The notes beneath the pieces were generated by a model. The model saw nothing but the letters and a program-made list of their open reading frames with translations, did not search any database and was not told where the DNA came from. This document shows, in pieces, positions 1-9,127 of a stretch of 64,000 bases of DNA (position 1 is its first letter; the number at the start of each line of letters is the position of its first letter). Origin of the DNA: PALSA-505 sp036502085 (GTDB lineage Bacteria; Actinomycetota; Actinomycetes; Streptosporangiales; Streptosporangiaceae); assembly GCA_036502085.1 (NCBI GenBank), contig DASXZD010000019.1:7007-71006 (forward strand), written 5' to 3'. The position numbers and the translations under genes are program-made.

Positions 1-1611
1 ACGATCCCGTTCGTGGCCGGTCCGGGAGGCGGCGGCTTCATGGTGATCTACCTGGCCCGCACGCACCAGGTGATCACCATCGATGGCCGCGAGACGTGCC
101 CGCGGGCCTGCACGCCGTCGATGTTCACCAATCCCAAGACCGGCAAGCCGCTCGGCTACTTCTACGCCTCGGACCAGCCGCTCGCTACCGGCGTCCCCTC
201 CATGGTGGCCACCTGGGCGAAGGCGGTCGGCCGCTACGGGCGGCACAGCCTGGCCGCGGATCTCCAGCCCGCAATCGCGGTCGCCGACCACGGCTTCCGG
301 GTCAACCCGGACTTCCGGCAGCTCGAGCAGTCTGACCTGCCCGAGCTGCGGGCCTACCCGGCCAGCCGCGACTTGTTCCTCACCGCGGCCGGGAACCCGC
401 TGCCGGTCGGCCACCTGCTGCGCAACCCGGACCTGGCCAGGACCTACGGGCTGCTGGCCAGCCACGGCCCCGGCTACCTCTATAACGGGCCGCTCGGCCA
501 GGCCATCGTCCGCGCCGACGATCACCCGGTCACCACCCCCGGCAGCCACATCGTGCAGCTGCCCGGGATCATGACGATGAGCGATCTGCGGGCCTACACG
601 GCCCGGGTTCAGGCGCCCACGCACGTGACCTACCGGGGACTGGACGTCTACAGCATGGCCCCGCCGTCCAGCAGCGGGTCCACGGTCGGCGAAGCGCTGA
701 ACATCCTGAGCGGATGGAACCTGCCGGCCGAGCCGAGGGCGACGGCGCTGTTCCACTACCTGGAGGCCTCGCGCCTGGCCTACGCCGACCGCAACGCCTA
801 CGTCGGCGACCCGCGCTACGTCGGAGTGCCGCTGCACGGACTGCTGAGCCCCGCGTTCGCCACCACCAGGCGCTGCCTCGTGCACACTCAGGCCCTGGTC
901 TCCCCGGTGGCGCCCGGTGATCCTTTCCCTCCGTACGAGAAGTGCCTCGTCCCTAACGCGCGCAGCGGGTCGTCAGCGCCCGCCGTGACCGCCTCTCACG
1001 AGGGTCGTCACACCAACAACATCGTGACGGCCGACAAGTGGGGGGACATCGTCGCCTACACGAACACCATCAACTTCTTCGGCGGCAGCGGCCAGACCGT
1101 CCCGGGGTACGGCTTTCTGCTCAACAACGAGATGACCGACTTCGACTTCGCGCCGCCCGCGCCCGGCGCCTATGACCCCAACCTGCCGGCCGGCGGCAAG
1201 CAGCCGCGGTCCAGCATGGGCCCGGCGATGGTGCTCCGCGGCCGGCAGCCGGTCTTCACCGTCGGCGCGGCCGGGGGCTCGACCATCATCACGACGATCC
1301 TGCAGATCATCCTGAACCACGTGGACTTCGGCATGTCGCTGCCCGCGGCGCTGGCGGCCCCGCGGGTGAGCCAGCGAAACTCGCCCACCTCGCTCGCCGA
1401 GCCTGCCTTCTACCACAGCGCTCTGCGGCGGCAGCTGCAGCGCGAGTTTGGCGAGCAGTTCACGCTGGCCACCGGCCCGATACTCCCGCTGGACCACTAT
1501 CCGGGCGACGCGACTGCGCTCCAGGCGCTCGGCCACGGCCGGTTCGAAGCCGTCGCCGAGCCGGTCCGCCTGGGCGGCGGCAGCGCCCTCGTCGTGAACC
1601 CCGGATCGTAG
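1..1611 (+). CDS. ggt: gamma-glutamyltransferase, 5' end outside window
   Basis: Gamma-glutamyltransferases are exported Ntn-hydrolases that cleave themselves and then transfer or hydrolyse the gamma-glutamyl group of glutathione-like compounds. The frame is open from base 1; a GTG at 13 falls inside the conserved GGGGFM core (usually about 60-100 residues in), so the true start and signal peptide lie upstream. The autoprocessing and catalytic Thr is probably the T of HTNNIV (codon at 1012), followed by GSGQTVPGYGFLLNNEM and the PRSSM and GAAGGS motifs of the small subunit. The C-terminus looks complete. Actinomycetes that use mycothiol often keep GGT homologues, so the natural substrate is open. 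The family call is firm. Confidence 0.92.
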   Translation, partial: TIPFVAGPGGGGFMVIYLARTHQVITIDGRETCPRACTPSMFTNPKTGKPLGYFYASDQPLATGVPSMVATWAKAVGRYGRHSLAADLQPAIAVADHGFRVNPDFRQLEQSDLPELRAYPASRDLFLTAAGNPLPVGHLLRNPDLARTYGLLASHGPGYLYNGPLGQAIVRADDHPVTTPGSHIVQLPGIMTMSDLRAYTARVQAPTHVTYRGLDVYSMAPPSSSGSTVGEALNILSGWNLPAEPRATALFHYLEASRLAYADRNAYVGDPRYVGVPLHGLLSPAFATTRRCLVHTQALVSPVAPGDPFPPYEKCLVPNARSGSSAPAVTASHEGRHTNNIVTADKWGDIVAYTNTINFFGGSGQTVPGYGFLLNNEMTDFDFAPPAPGAYDPNLPAGGKQPRSSMGPAMVLRGRQPVFTVGAAGGSTIITTILQIILNHVDFGMSLPAALAAPRVSQRNSPTSLAEPAFYHSALRRQLQREFGEQFTLATGPILPLDHYPGDATALQALGHGRFEAVAEPVRLGGGSALVVNPGS

Positions 1612-1644
1612 CGCCCGGCGCGGCCGACCCGCCGGGAACGGTTG

Positions 1645-3201
1645 TCAGTTCGGCGTGGCCGCGGTCAGCTCGCGGCGGGCGATCGCCCGCCGCGCCTTGG
1701 CCTTCAGCCTGCGCTCCCCCATCCGCCTCAGGATGGCCTCCGACCGGCGCCGGCCGATCAGTATCAGGATTCTTGGCGCCTGCTTCACCAGGGGCGGCGC
1801 CGTCTGCACGGCGATGGCCACGAGTTCGGTGTAGGTATCCTGGCGCAGCCGTTTCGTCATGGCCTGGGCCGAATTCTTCAGGAACCCCGTCAGGCCGGCC
1901 AGCGAAAAGCCCAGCGCGGCCAGAATCGCCGACAGTGACTGTGCCCAGGCGTGGGCATGGCCGATCTTCGGCAGCACGATCAGGACAACCAGCAGGCCGA
2001 GGAAGGCCGTCGCGAACTGGGGCCAGAAGAGCCGGACCGCCCGGAAGACCGTCCGGTAGTTCCGCATCAGGCCGTACGGCTTGATCAAGGTGGTGGGATC
2101 CTGGCCGAGGACGATCAGCTCGTACCACCGCCGGATCTGGCGGTACAGGGCCTGGCGGGCCGCCTCACCCGCGTCGTTATCCCTGACCCGCCAGTCCGCC
2201 GTGGCTGCGACCTCGCGCCAGACTTCGAGGGAACCCGCGATGGCCGGCGCGCTGTAGTCGTCCATGTAGTCGGCCAGCCGGCCGGTCAGCCGGGCCAGCT
2301 CGGCGCAGCGGTCCTCGCCTAGCAGGAAAGTCCAGCCGTCGGCCTGGCCCGGATCGAGCGCCCAGTAGGTCTCGGCCAGACCCCGCCCGAGCTGGTACCC
2401 ACAGGCCTGCTTCTCTGACGTGGCGGTGAGCCGGTCCTGGACGTGGGCGTCGAACTTCCAGATCAGGCCGGCTAGTTGTCCCCAAGGCTTCCGAACGGCG
2501 CCCGCCAGGGCATTCTGGCCCGACTGGATTCCGGCCGCGGGAGTCACGGCGGTCGCCGGCACCAGCTGCATGAGCGTCTCGTTCAGGAGCTTGATGCCCG
2601 CCTGCTCGCCGTCCAGGGCCGCCTGGGCGCGCCGCAACCGCCGCCCGGCGGCGGCCAGATCGTCCTCGGCCTTAGTTCGCGCCGTGGAGTCCCACGACGG
2701 CGCGGCGGTTACCCGGGCTCTGGCGGTTGTCACGGCCTGCTTGTCGCAGGTCACCTCCCGCTGCGTTTTCGTCACCACGCCCCGCTGTCTTCTGACCGCC
2801 ATCTCCAGCGCCTGGCTAGCCTGCTGGTAGCCGCCGCCCTGGCCTGACGCCCCGCGCTCGAGCAGGCTCAGCGTATTCTGCAAGACCTCGGCCACGGCCG
2901 GCACGCGGGCATAAGCCAGCGCCCTGGCCTGGTCATCGAGGGCCGCGCCGAGGCTAGAGCCATCATCGGCCGCGTCGACCTTCAGGTCCTTCGCCAGCTG
3001 GCAGACCACCTCCTGCGCCTCAATCCGCAGCTCCGTGCGGCTACGCTCGATCCGCAGCGGCAGGGTGTGATCGGTGTGAGAGAGCATCGGGGCCATGGCG
3101 CCGGGCGGGCTCCCTGGCCGGTTCCGGCCGCGCACCTCGGCCAGGTACCAGCCGAGGCGGAAGGCGGCCAGCACGTCTGCTGCATCATCGGGTGCGGCCA
3201 C
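1645..3201 (-). CDS. hypothetical protein with C-terminal two-helix membrane hairpin
   Basis: A 518-residue protein I do not recognise. It starts at GTG 3201 behind a GGAGGGG Shine-Dalgarno. The first two thirds are mostly helical and charged, with a stretch around residues 160-240 rich in Lys, Arg, Glu and Gln that could form a coiled coil. Two hydrophobic helices follow at about 396-415 and 421-441, then a very basic tail (KAKARRAIARREL). There is no signal peptide, so it is probably a cytoplasmic protein anchored near its C-terminus. It converges on the GGT gene and is divergent from the small membrane protein at 3401, with a long dyad between them. No enzyme motif is visible. Confidence 0.7.
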   Translation of the reverse strand: MAAPDDAADVLAAFRLGWYLAEVRGRNRPGSPPGAMAPMLSHTDHTLPLRIERSRTELRIEAQEVVCQLAKDLKVDAADDGSSLGAALDDQARALAYARVPAVAEVLQNTLSLLERGASGQGGGYQQASQALEMAVRRQRGVVTKTQREVTCDKQAVTTARARVTAAPSWDSTARTKAEDDLAAAGRRLRRAQAALDGEQAGIKLLNETLMQLVPATAVTPAAGIQSGQNALAGAVRKPWGQLAGLIWKFDAHVQDRLTATSEKQACGYQLGRGLAETYWALDPGQADGWTFLLGEDRCAELARLTGRLADYMDDYSAPAIAGSLEVWREVAATADWRVRDNDAGEAARQALYRQIRRWYELIVLGQDPTTLIKPYGLMRNYRTVFRAVRLFWPQFATAFLGLLVVLIVLPKIGHAHAWAQSLSAILAALGFSLAGLTGFLKNSAQAMTKRLRQDTYTELVAIAVQTAPPLVKQAPRILILIGRRRSEAILRRMGERRLKAKARRAIARRELTAATPN

Positions 3202-3302
3202 GGATGCCCCTCCCCCGCAGTTCTTCCTTGTACCTCATACCGGATGACAGTCCGAACGAGGCACGCCGCCAGCGAATAAACCAGCCATTGAGCGGGGGAC
3301 TT

Positions 3303-3346
3303 CTTACAGTTTGCGTGTCCGGCTCCGCGAGCCGCGTTACTGTAAG
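3303..3346. promoter_or_regulatory. dyad in divergent promoter region
   Basis: CTTACAGT (3303-3310) and ACTGTAAG (3339-3346) are perfect inverted repeats. A second pair, CGGCT and AGCCG (3320-3324, 3330-3334), is nested inside. The dyad lies between two divergent genes with starts at 3201 and 3401, so an operator or a 5'-leader hairpin is plausible. No regulator is encoded next to it. Confidence 0.45.
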
Positions 3347-3400
3347 CCTGGGTAGCTACATCGCCTGACTGGATATTAACACGAGGCAGAGATCGCGCCA

Positions 3401-3880
3401 ATGACCATTCAAGACTGGTTCCAGACCATATCCCTCCTCGGCGTTGCCCTAGCTCTTCTGCTGAATACCCGCCAGATTCGCGAGATGGGATCACAGACGC
3501 GTTCCATGCTGCGGTCACTGGAGCAGAATGCCTACCAGCAGCAGCTTCGCACGCACTCCGACCACCGGATCCTCTTCTTCAAGGATGATCCGCGGCTGCT
3601 TTCCTGGCATTTGGGAACCCGGGGCTATACCCTGGCGCGGTCCCACCAGCGCAACAAGCGAACCCTCTACGCTCTGGTAAAGCTCGATGAGCACGAGGCG
3701 AATTATCTCAGCTATACCGGAGCGCTACTTCCCGAAGAGGTCTGGCTGGCCTGGCTCGAGGTCATAAGGGCAGACTTCGGTGTCAAGGAGTTCCAGGATG
3801 TCTGGCACAATGCGAAACGATTTTATGTCACGTCGTTTGTCAAATATGTGGACACCTCGATCCTGGCGCGCCCAGAGTGA
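3401..3880 (+). CDS. small membrane-anchored protein, DUF6082-like
   Basis: A 159-residue protein with one N-terminal hydrophobic helix (about residues 7-24, ending in LLLNTRQIREMG) followed by a soluble domain. The pattern of an N-terminal helix, a heptad-like QTRSMLRSLEQNAYQQ segment, then FKDDPRLLSW and HEANYL resembles the actinobacterial DUF6082 family, which has no known function; that assignment is from memory of the family pattern. It is divergent from the 518-residue protein and followed by a hairpin terminator. Its codons are less GC-biased than those of the neighbouring housekeeping genes, which suggests accessory origin. Confidence 0.7.
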   Translation: MTIQDWFQTISLLGVALALLLNTRQIREMGSQTRSMLRSLEQNAYQQQLRTHSDHRILFFKDDPRLLSWHLGTRGYTLARSHQRNKRTLYALVKLDEHEANYLSYTGALLPEEVWLAWLEVIRADFGVKEFQDVWHNAKRFYVTSFVKYVDTSILARPE

Positions 3881-3983
3881 CACCGTGGCCGACCAGGAGA
3901 CCAGCCTAACGCGGCCCACGCAGCCCCGCTGCCGTCACCGTGAACCGACGCTCACCTCGCCAGCACGCGGTCATGCGCGGAGC

Positions 3984-4041
3984 GCTTCCGCGGAGACGCC
4001 CGGCGCAATTGCGTGAGACGTCTCCGCAGAAACGCGGAAGC
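3984..4041. terminator. bidirectional hairpin between convergent genes
   Basis: Nested inverted repeats: GCTTCCGCG (3984-3992) pairs with CGCGGAAGC (4033-4041), and CGGAGACG (3991-3998) with CGTCTCCG (4019-4026). The element lies between the end of the gene at 3880 and the end of dapB at 4116, which are convergent. There is no T-tract, as is common for actinobacterial terminators. Confidence 0.55.
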
Positions 4042-4115
4042 CGGGACTTCAGCCGGAAAGACGCCCGGGCACCGTATCTGGATGACAACGCGCGGTGACG
4101 AGGAGATCCGGGTGG

Positions 4116-4946
4116 TCAGGCGAGGCCGAGCAGGGACTCGATGCCGACCGTGAGGCCGGGTGGGAGCGCGGAAATCTGTCGGACGGCGAGCAGCACCCCG
4201 GGCATGAACGACGCACGGTCGAGCGAGTCGTGCCTGATGGTCAGGGTCTCGCCGTGCCCGCCGAGCAGCACCTCCTGATGGGCCACCAGGCCCGCCAGCC
4301 GGACCGCGTGCACGTGCACATCGCCGACGACCGCGCCGCGGGCGCCGTCGACCTGGGTCACGGTCGCGTCCGGGGGGGCGCCCAGGCCGACCGAGGCCCG
4401 GGCCTGGCTGATCAGCGAGGCGGTGCGCAGCGCGGTGCCCGAGGGGGCGTCGACCTTGCCCGTGTGATGCAGCTCAACGACCTCGGCCGACTCGAAGAAC
4501 CGGGCGGCCAGCCCGGCGAAGTGCATCATCAGCACCGCGCCGACGGAGAAGTTCGGGGCGATCAGCACGCGGCTGCCGGGGCGCCCGGCACCCTCCTGCC
4601 GGCCAGCACCCTGCCCGGCAGCACCGTCGTGTCGGCCAGCACCGTCTAGGCCGCCGGCACCGTCCTGGTCGCCGGCCAGCCAGGCCGCGACCTCGGCCAG
4701 CCGCGCCTCGTCGAAGCCGGACGTGCCGACCACGCAGTCCAGGCCGCGGCCGATGCACCAGCGCAGGTTGTCCATGACGGCCGACGGGTGGGTGAAGTCC
4801 ACCACGACGTCGCAGCCGTCGAGCCGCTGCCGGTCGTCGCCGACGTCCAGCTCGGCGGCCAGCGTCAGGTCATCGGCCGCGCCGATCGCGCGGCCGACCT
4901 CCTGCCCCATGCGCCCCTGGGCGCCGAGTACCCCTACCTTGATCAT
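4116..4946 (-). CDS. dapB: 4-hydroxy-tetrahydrodipicolinate reductase
   Basis: Reduces 4-hydroxy-tetrahydrodipicolinate with NAD(P)H in the diaminopimelate/lysine pathway. The 276-residue protein has the nucleotide-binding GAQGRMG at residues 8-14 and the family signature ELHHTGKVDAPSG with the catalytic His (160 or 161) and Lys164. Unusually, residues 91-125 are a Gly/Ala/Asp/Arg-rich insertion coded by degenerate tandem repeats (4572-4676), placed between the cofactor domain and the conserved APNFSVG segment. This makes the protein slightly longer than usual for the family. It is the last gene of rpsO-pnp-M16-dapB, 21 bp after the peptidase gene. The conserved active site suggests it works despite the insertion. 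Confidence 0.95.
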   Translation of the reverse strand: MIKVGVLGAQGRMGQEVGRAIGAADDLTLAAELDVGDDRQRLDGCDVVVDFTHPSAVMDNLRWCIGRGLDCVVGTSGFDEARLAEVAAWLAGDQDGAGGLDGAGRHDGAAGQGAGRQEGAGRPGSRVLIAPNFSVGAVLMMHFAGLAARFFESAEVVELHHTGKVDAPSGTALRTASLISQARASVGLGAPPDATVTQVDGARGAVVGDVHVHAVRLAGLVAHQEVLLGGHGETLTIRHDSLDRASFMPGVLLAVRQISALPPGLTVGIESLLGLA

Positions 4947-4967
4947 CGTGCCCCGGACCGGCCGGTC

Positions 4968-6350
4968 TCAGCCGAGTGCGGAGGCGAAGACGCCGGCGTC
5001 ATCGAACGGGCCGACGACGGCCAGCACCTTCGGCCGGGACAGCACGTCGGCGGCCACCGCGCGCACCTCGTCGTGCGTCACGGCCTCGATCGAGGCGAGG
5101 ATCTCATCGACCGGCTCCAGCCGCTGGTACACCAGCTCGGACTTGCCCAGCCTGCTCATCCGGGACGACGGGTCCTCCAGCCCGAGCACGATCGAGCCGC
5201 GCAGCTGGCCCTTGCCCCGGTCGAGCTCGAGGTCGCTGAGGCCGCCGTCGATCACCTTGGCGATCTCCTCGCGGCAGATCGCGAGCACTTCGTCGGCCTT
5301 GGCCGGCAGGCAGCCGACGTACACCCCCCAGATGCCGGTGTCGGCGAGCTGGGAGTTGAAGCTGTACACCGAGTAGGCCAGGCCGCGCTTCTCCCGCACC
5401 TCCTGGAACAGCCGGGACGACATGCCGCCGCCGAGCGCGGCGTTCAGCACGCCGAGCGAGAACCGGCGCGGGTCGGTCCGGGACAGGCCGGTGCAGCCGA
5501 GTACCAGGTTGGCCTGCTCGATGCCGCGCGACACCAGCCGCAGGCCGTCGGCAGAGGCGCCGGTGCCTGCGGGCACCCGGTAGGTGCCGCCCACCCGCGG
5601 TGCGGCCGGCTCGCTGTGCGCCGCCGCCCCGCCCGTGACGCCGGCGAACGCCTGCCGGACCAGGGCCACCACCATGTCGTGCCGGAGGTTGCCCGCAGCC
5701 GCGACCACCAGGTGCGGCGGGGTGTACATGGCCTGGTAGTGCTCCAGGATCTGGTCACGGCTGATCGTGTTGATCGAGCTCACCGTGCCCAGGATGGGAC
5801 GGCCGAGCGGGCTGTCGCCGAATAGCTCGGCGGCGAAGGCCTCGTGCACGGTGTCCGAGGGATCGTCCTCGTTCATCGCGATCTCTTCGAGCACCACGCC
5901 GCGCTCGGCGTCCACGTCGCGCGGCGTGATCAGCGAATCCGCCACCATGTCGCACAGCACGTCGATCGCCAGCGGCAGGTCGGCGTCGAGCACCCGCGCG
6001 TAGTAGCAGGTGAACTCCTTGCCGGTGAACGCGTTCAGCTCACCGCCCACCGCGTCCATGGCCGCCGAGATGTCCAGCGCTGTCCGCCGGTTCGTGCCCT
6101 TGAACAGCAGGTGCTCCAGGTAGTGGGTGGCGCCGGCGTGCGCGATGTCCTCATCTCGCGAGCCGACCCCCACCCAGATACCGATCGCCGCCGACCGCAC
6201 CGCGGGCAGCGACTCGGTGATGATCCGGAGTCCGCCGGGAAGCACGGTCCTGGCGACCGTGCTGTCACCGGGCGAAAGCCGGGGCGCTGCCGCCCCGGCC
6301 TGCCCGTGACCCTCAGGGCCGGCGTGACCGGCCCGCTGATGGGTGCTCAC
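4968..6350 (-). CDS. M16 (insulinase/processing-peptidase-like) zinc protease
   Basis: A 460-residue M16B-type metallopeptidase, the PepR/YmxG homologue that usually sits between pnp and dapB in actinobacteria. The inverted zinc motif HxxEH is HYLEH at residues 76-80. The distal glutamate region (ERGVVLEEIAMNEDDPSD) and the C-terminal half with GLAYSVYSF are also present, so the catalytic subunit looks complete. It is cytoplasmic, with no signal peptide. The GTG start overlaps the pnp stop by 4 bp (GTGA), implying translational coupling. The natural substrate in actinobacteria is not known. Confidence 0.92.
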   Translation of the reverse strand: MSTHQRAGHAGPEGHGQAGAAAPRLSPGDSTVARTVLPGGLRIITESLPAVRSAAIGIWVGVGSRDEDIAHAGATHYLEHLLFKGTNRRTALDISAAMDAVGGELNAFTGKEFTCYYARVLDADLPLAIDVLCDMVADSLITPRDVDAERGVVLEEIAMNEDDPSDTVHEAFAAELFGDSPLGRPILGTVSSINTISRDQILEHYQAMYTPPHLVVAAAGNLRHDMVVALVRQAFAGVTGGAAAHSEPAAPRVGGTYRVPAGTGASADGLRLVSRGIEQANLVLGCTGLSRTDPRRFSLGVLNAALGGGMSSRLFQEVREKRGLAYSVYSFNSQLADTGIWGVYVGCLPAKADEVLAICREEIAKVIDGGLSDLELDRGKGQLRGSIVLGLEDPSSRMSRLGKSELVYQRLEPVDEILASIEAVTHDEVRAVAADVLSRPKVLAVVGPFDDAGVFASALG

Positions 6351-8683
6351 GACTCGCGTGGCCCCCGGTGGCGGGTCCTTGTCCTGTGATGCCCGTCGCG
6401 GCCGCCTTCGCGGTCACCGCGGCCGCCTTCGCGGTCGCCGCGGCTGCCGTCCCGGTCGCCGCGCGGGCCCGCCTCGGCGCCCTCGGTGTGGCCCTCGGCG
6501 GCCTCCCGCTCGGCTACCTCCACCGGGATCAGGGAGAGCTTGCCCCGGTCGTCGACCTCGCGGATCTCGACCTGGATCTTCTCCCCCACCTTGATCACAT
6601 CGTCCACGTTGTCGATCCGCGCGCCGCCGTGCAGCTTGCGGATCTGGGTGATGTGCAGCAGGCCGTCCTTGCCGGGCAGCAGCGAGATGAACGCGCCGAA
6701 CGTGGTCGTCTTCACCACCGTGCCGAGGAAGCGCTCGCCGACCTCGGGGATGTGCGGGTTGGCGATCGCGTTGACCGCGGCCCTGGCCGCCTCGGCGGAC
6801 GGGCCGTCGGTGGCACCGATGTAGATCGTGCCGTCGTCCTCGATCGTGATCTCGGCGCCGGTGTCCTCCTGGATCGAGTTGATCATCTTGCCCTTGGGCC
6901 CGATGACCTCGCCGATCTTGTCCACCGGGACCTTGACCGTGATGATCCGGGGCGCGTTCGGGCTCATCTCGCCCGGCGCCTCGATGGCCTCGCTCATCAC
7001 CTCGAGGATGGTCAGCCGCGCCGCCCGCGCCTGGGTGAGCGCGCCCGCCAGCACCGACGCCGGGATGCCGTCCAGCTTGGTGTCGAGCTGCAGGGCGGTG
7101 ATCACGTCCCTGGTCCCGGCGACCTTGAAGTCCATGTCGCCGAACGCGTCCTCGGCGCCGAGGATGTCGGTCAGCGTGACGTACTCGCCGCCCTCGTTCA
7201 TCAGGCCCATGGCGATGCCCGCCACCATGTCCTTGAGCGGCACGCCCGCGTCAAGCAGGGCCATGGTGGACGCGCAGACCGAGCCCATCGAGGTGGACCC
7301 GTTGGAGCCGAGCGCCTCGGACACCTGCCTGATCGCGTAGGGGAACTCCTCGCGGGTGGGCAGCACGGGCACCAGCGCCCGCTCGGCGAGCGCCCCGTGA
7401 CCGATCTCGCGGCGCTTGGGCGATCCGACCCGTCCGGTCTCCCCGGTCGAGTACGGCGGGAAGTTGTAGTTATGCATGTAGCGCTTGGTGCGCTCGGGGT
7501 TGAGCGTGTCGATCATCTGCTCCATCCGGAGCATGTTCAGCGTGGTCACGCCCATGATCTGAGTCTCGCCGCGCTCGAACAGGGCGGAGCCGTGCACCCT
7601 GGGCAGCACGTGCACCTCGGCGGACAGCTGCCGGATGTCGGCGAGCCCGCGGCCGTCCATCCGGATCTTGTCGCGGATCACCCGCTCCCGCACCAGCTTC
7701 TTGGTCAGCGACCGGTAGGCGGCGCTGATCTCCTTCTCCCTGTCCTCGAACTGGCTGGACAGCTTCTCGACGGCCAGCGCCTTGATCCGGTCGGTCTCGG
7801 CCTCGCGCTGCTGCTTGCCCGCGATCGTGAGCGCCTGCGCCAGCTCGTCGGAGACGGCGTCGGCCAGCGCGTCGTAGACGTCCTGCTGGTAGTCGACGAA
7901 GATCGGGTACTCGGCCGTCTCCTTGGCCGCCTCGGCGGCCACCGCCAGCTGCGCCTCGCAGAGCACCTTGATGAACGGCTTGGCCGCCTCCAGGCCCTGG
8001 GCCACCGTCTCCTCGGTCGGCGCGACCGCGCCGCTGCCGGCGTCGGCAAGCAGCCGCAGGGTCTTCGGCGTGGACTCCGCCTCGACCATCATGATCGCCA
8101 CGTCACCGTCGTCCAGCACCCGGCCGGCCACGACCATGTCGAAGGTCGCCTCGTCGAGCTGCGGGTGGGTGGGGAAGCCCACCCACTGGCCCTTGATCAG
8201 CGCCACCCTGACCCCGCCGATCGGCCCGGAGAACGGCAGGCCGGCCAGCTGGGTGGACAGCGAGGCGGCGTTGATGGCCACCACGTCGTACAGGTGCTCG
8301 GGATGCAGGGCCATGATCGTCTCGACGATCTGGATCTCGTTGCGCAGGCCCTTGACGAACGACGGCCGCAGCGGCCGGTCGATCAGCCGGCAGGTCAGGA
8401 TCGCGTCCTCGGACGGACGGCCCTCCCGACGGAAAAACGAGCCGGGAATCCGGCCCGCCGCGTACATCCGCTCTTCCACGTCCACCGTGAGCGGGAAGAA
8501 GTCCAGGTTGTCCTTGGGCTTCTTGGATGCCGTCGTGGCCGACAGCACCATCGTCTCGTCATCGAGGAAGACGACGGCGGACCCGGCGGCCTGGCGGGCG
8601 AGCCGCCCGGTTTCAAATCTGATCTTGTGAATGCCGAACTGGCCGTTGTCTATGACGGCCTCGGCGCTATGCACACCCTCCAC
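6347..8683 (-). CDS. pnp: polyribonucleotide nucleotidyltransferase (PNPase)
   Basis: A phosphorolytic 3'-5' exoribonuclease and RNA-tailing enzyme. The reading frame extends upstream, but GTG 8683 is chosen because a perfect AAGGAGGT lies 7 nt before it and the protein then begins EGVHSAEAVIDNG, as in Streptomyces homologues. The 778 residues show two RNase PH domains joined by a helical linker, with the active-site TSMGSVCAS and the metal-binding FGDMDFKVAGT, then a KH domain (GKMINSIQEDTGAEITI) and an S1 domain (GAFISLLPGKDGLLHIT). The C-terminal tail of about 50 residues is rich in RGD and RGG-like repeats and may add RNA contacts. It follows rpsO and is coupled to the M16 gene. Confidence 0.97.
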   Translation of the reverse strand: MEGVHSAEAVIDNGQFGIHKIRFETGRLARQAAGSAVVFLDDETMVLSATTASKKPKDNLDFFPLTVDVEERMYAAGRIPGSFFRREGRPSEDAILTCRLIDRPLRPSFVKGLRNEIQIVETIMALHPEHLYDVVAINAASLSTQLAGLPFSGPIGGVRVALIKGQWVGFPTHPQLDEATFDMVVAGRVLDDGDVAIMMVEAESTPKTLRLLADAGSGAVAPTEETVAQGLEAAKPFIKVLCEAQLAVAAEAAKETAEYPIFVDYQQDVYDALADAVSDELAQALTIAGKQQREAETDRIKALAVEKLSSQFEDREKEISAAYRSLTKKLVRERVIRDKIRMDGRGLADIRQLSAEVHVLPRVHGSALFERGETQIMGVTTLNMLRMEQMIDTLNPERTKRYMHNYNFPPYSTGETGRVGSPKRREIGHGALAERALVPVLPTREEFPYAIRQVSEALGSNGSTSMGSVCASTMALLDAGVPLKDMVAGIAMGLMNEGGEYVTLTDILGAEDAFGDMDFKVAGTRDVITALQLDTKLDGIPASVLAGALTQARAARLTILEVMSEAIEAPGEMSPNAPRIITVKVPVDKIGEVIGPKGKMINSIQEDTGAEITIEDDGTIYIGATDGPSAEAARAAVNAIANPHIPEVGERFLGTVVKTTTFGAFISLLPGKDGLLHITQIRKLHGGARIDNVDDVIKVGEKIQVEIREVDDRGKLSLIPVEVAEREAAEGHTEGAEAGPRGDRDGSRGDREGGRGDREGGRDGHHRTRTRHRGPRES

Positions 8684-9127
8684 GGGTGAGACCTCCTTGC
8701 GGGTTCGTGCGGTTGCTACCGCACCCGAGTTCCCGCGCCCTGGCGCTCGCGCCTGGCTGCCCGCTCCGGGGCGTGCCACTACCGCGATGCGGCTGCATGC
8801 GGCCGTAGCGCCGGCCGGTCTTCGATCGAAGCCCTCGGCGTGTCCGCTGGCGGCAGCGCTTGCGCGCACGACCGCTGACCGCAGATCCGGGGACCACTAC
8901 CGAGGACCGGCCCGTGGTGCCTTGCGACGCGCCGGGCCTGGCCGCGGGACATTCATCCTTCTTGGTGGTATTCAGTTGTCATGACGGGCACGGCCGGACA
9001 TATCCGGAGGATGCTCACCGCAAACCGGCTGGCCCCCGAGCCTGACTGCTTAGCTCAAGCTACCGCTATGCCGCGGCCGGCTCCGTCATCGGGCGCGCGT
9101 GGCGCCTGGCCGGCTGGACGGGCGCAG
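8684..9127. other. rpsO-pnp intergenic region, 444 bp
   Basis: No credible gene on either strand. It contains the pnp Shine-Dalgarno (8691-8698), a 12-bp palindrome CTTCGATCGAAG around 8821, and several short GC-rich dyads. In Streptomyces this interval carries a pnp promoter and an RNase III-cleaved hairpin; a similar arrangement is plausible here, but I cannot assign the hairpin with confidence. Confidence 0.5.
8691..8698 (-). promoter_or_regulatory. ribosome binding site that sets the pnp start
   Basis: AAGGAGGT on the minus strand, 7 nt before GTG 8683. It argues against the upstream in-frame start at 8869, which would add 62 low-complexity residues. Confidence 0.85.

Noticed and set aside
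6368..8689. Long open frame (773 codons) on the plus strand opposite pnp
   Set aside because: In very GC-rich DNA the antisense of a real gene often stays open. Its composition (Asp/Leu/Gly/His-rich) has no domain and pnp is certain. The same holds for long plus-strand frames opposite the HelD-like gene (22394-24544) and the MFS gene (52101-53981).
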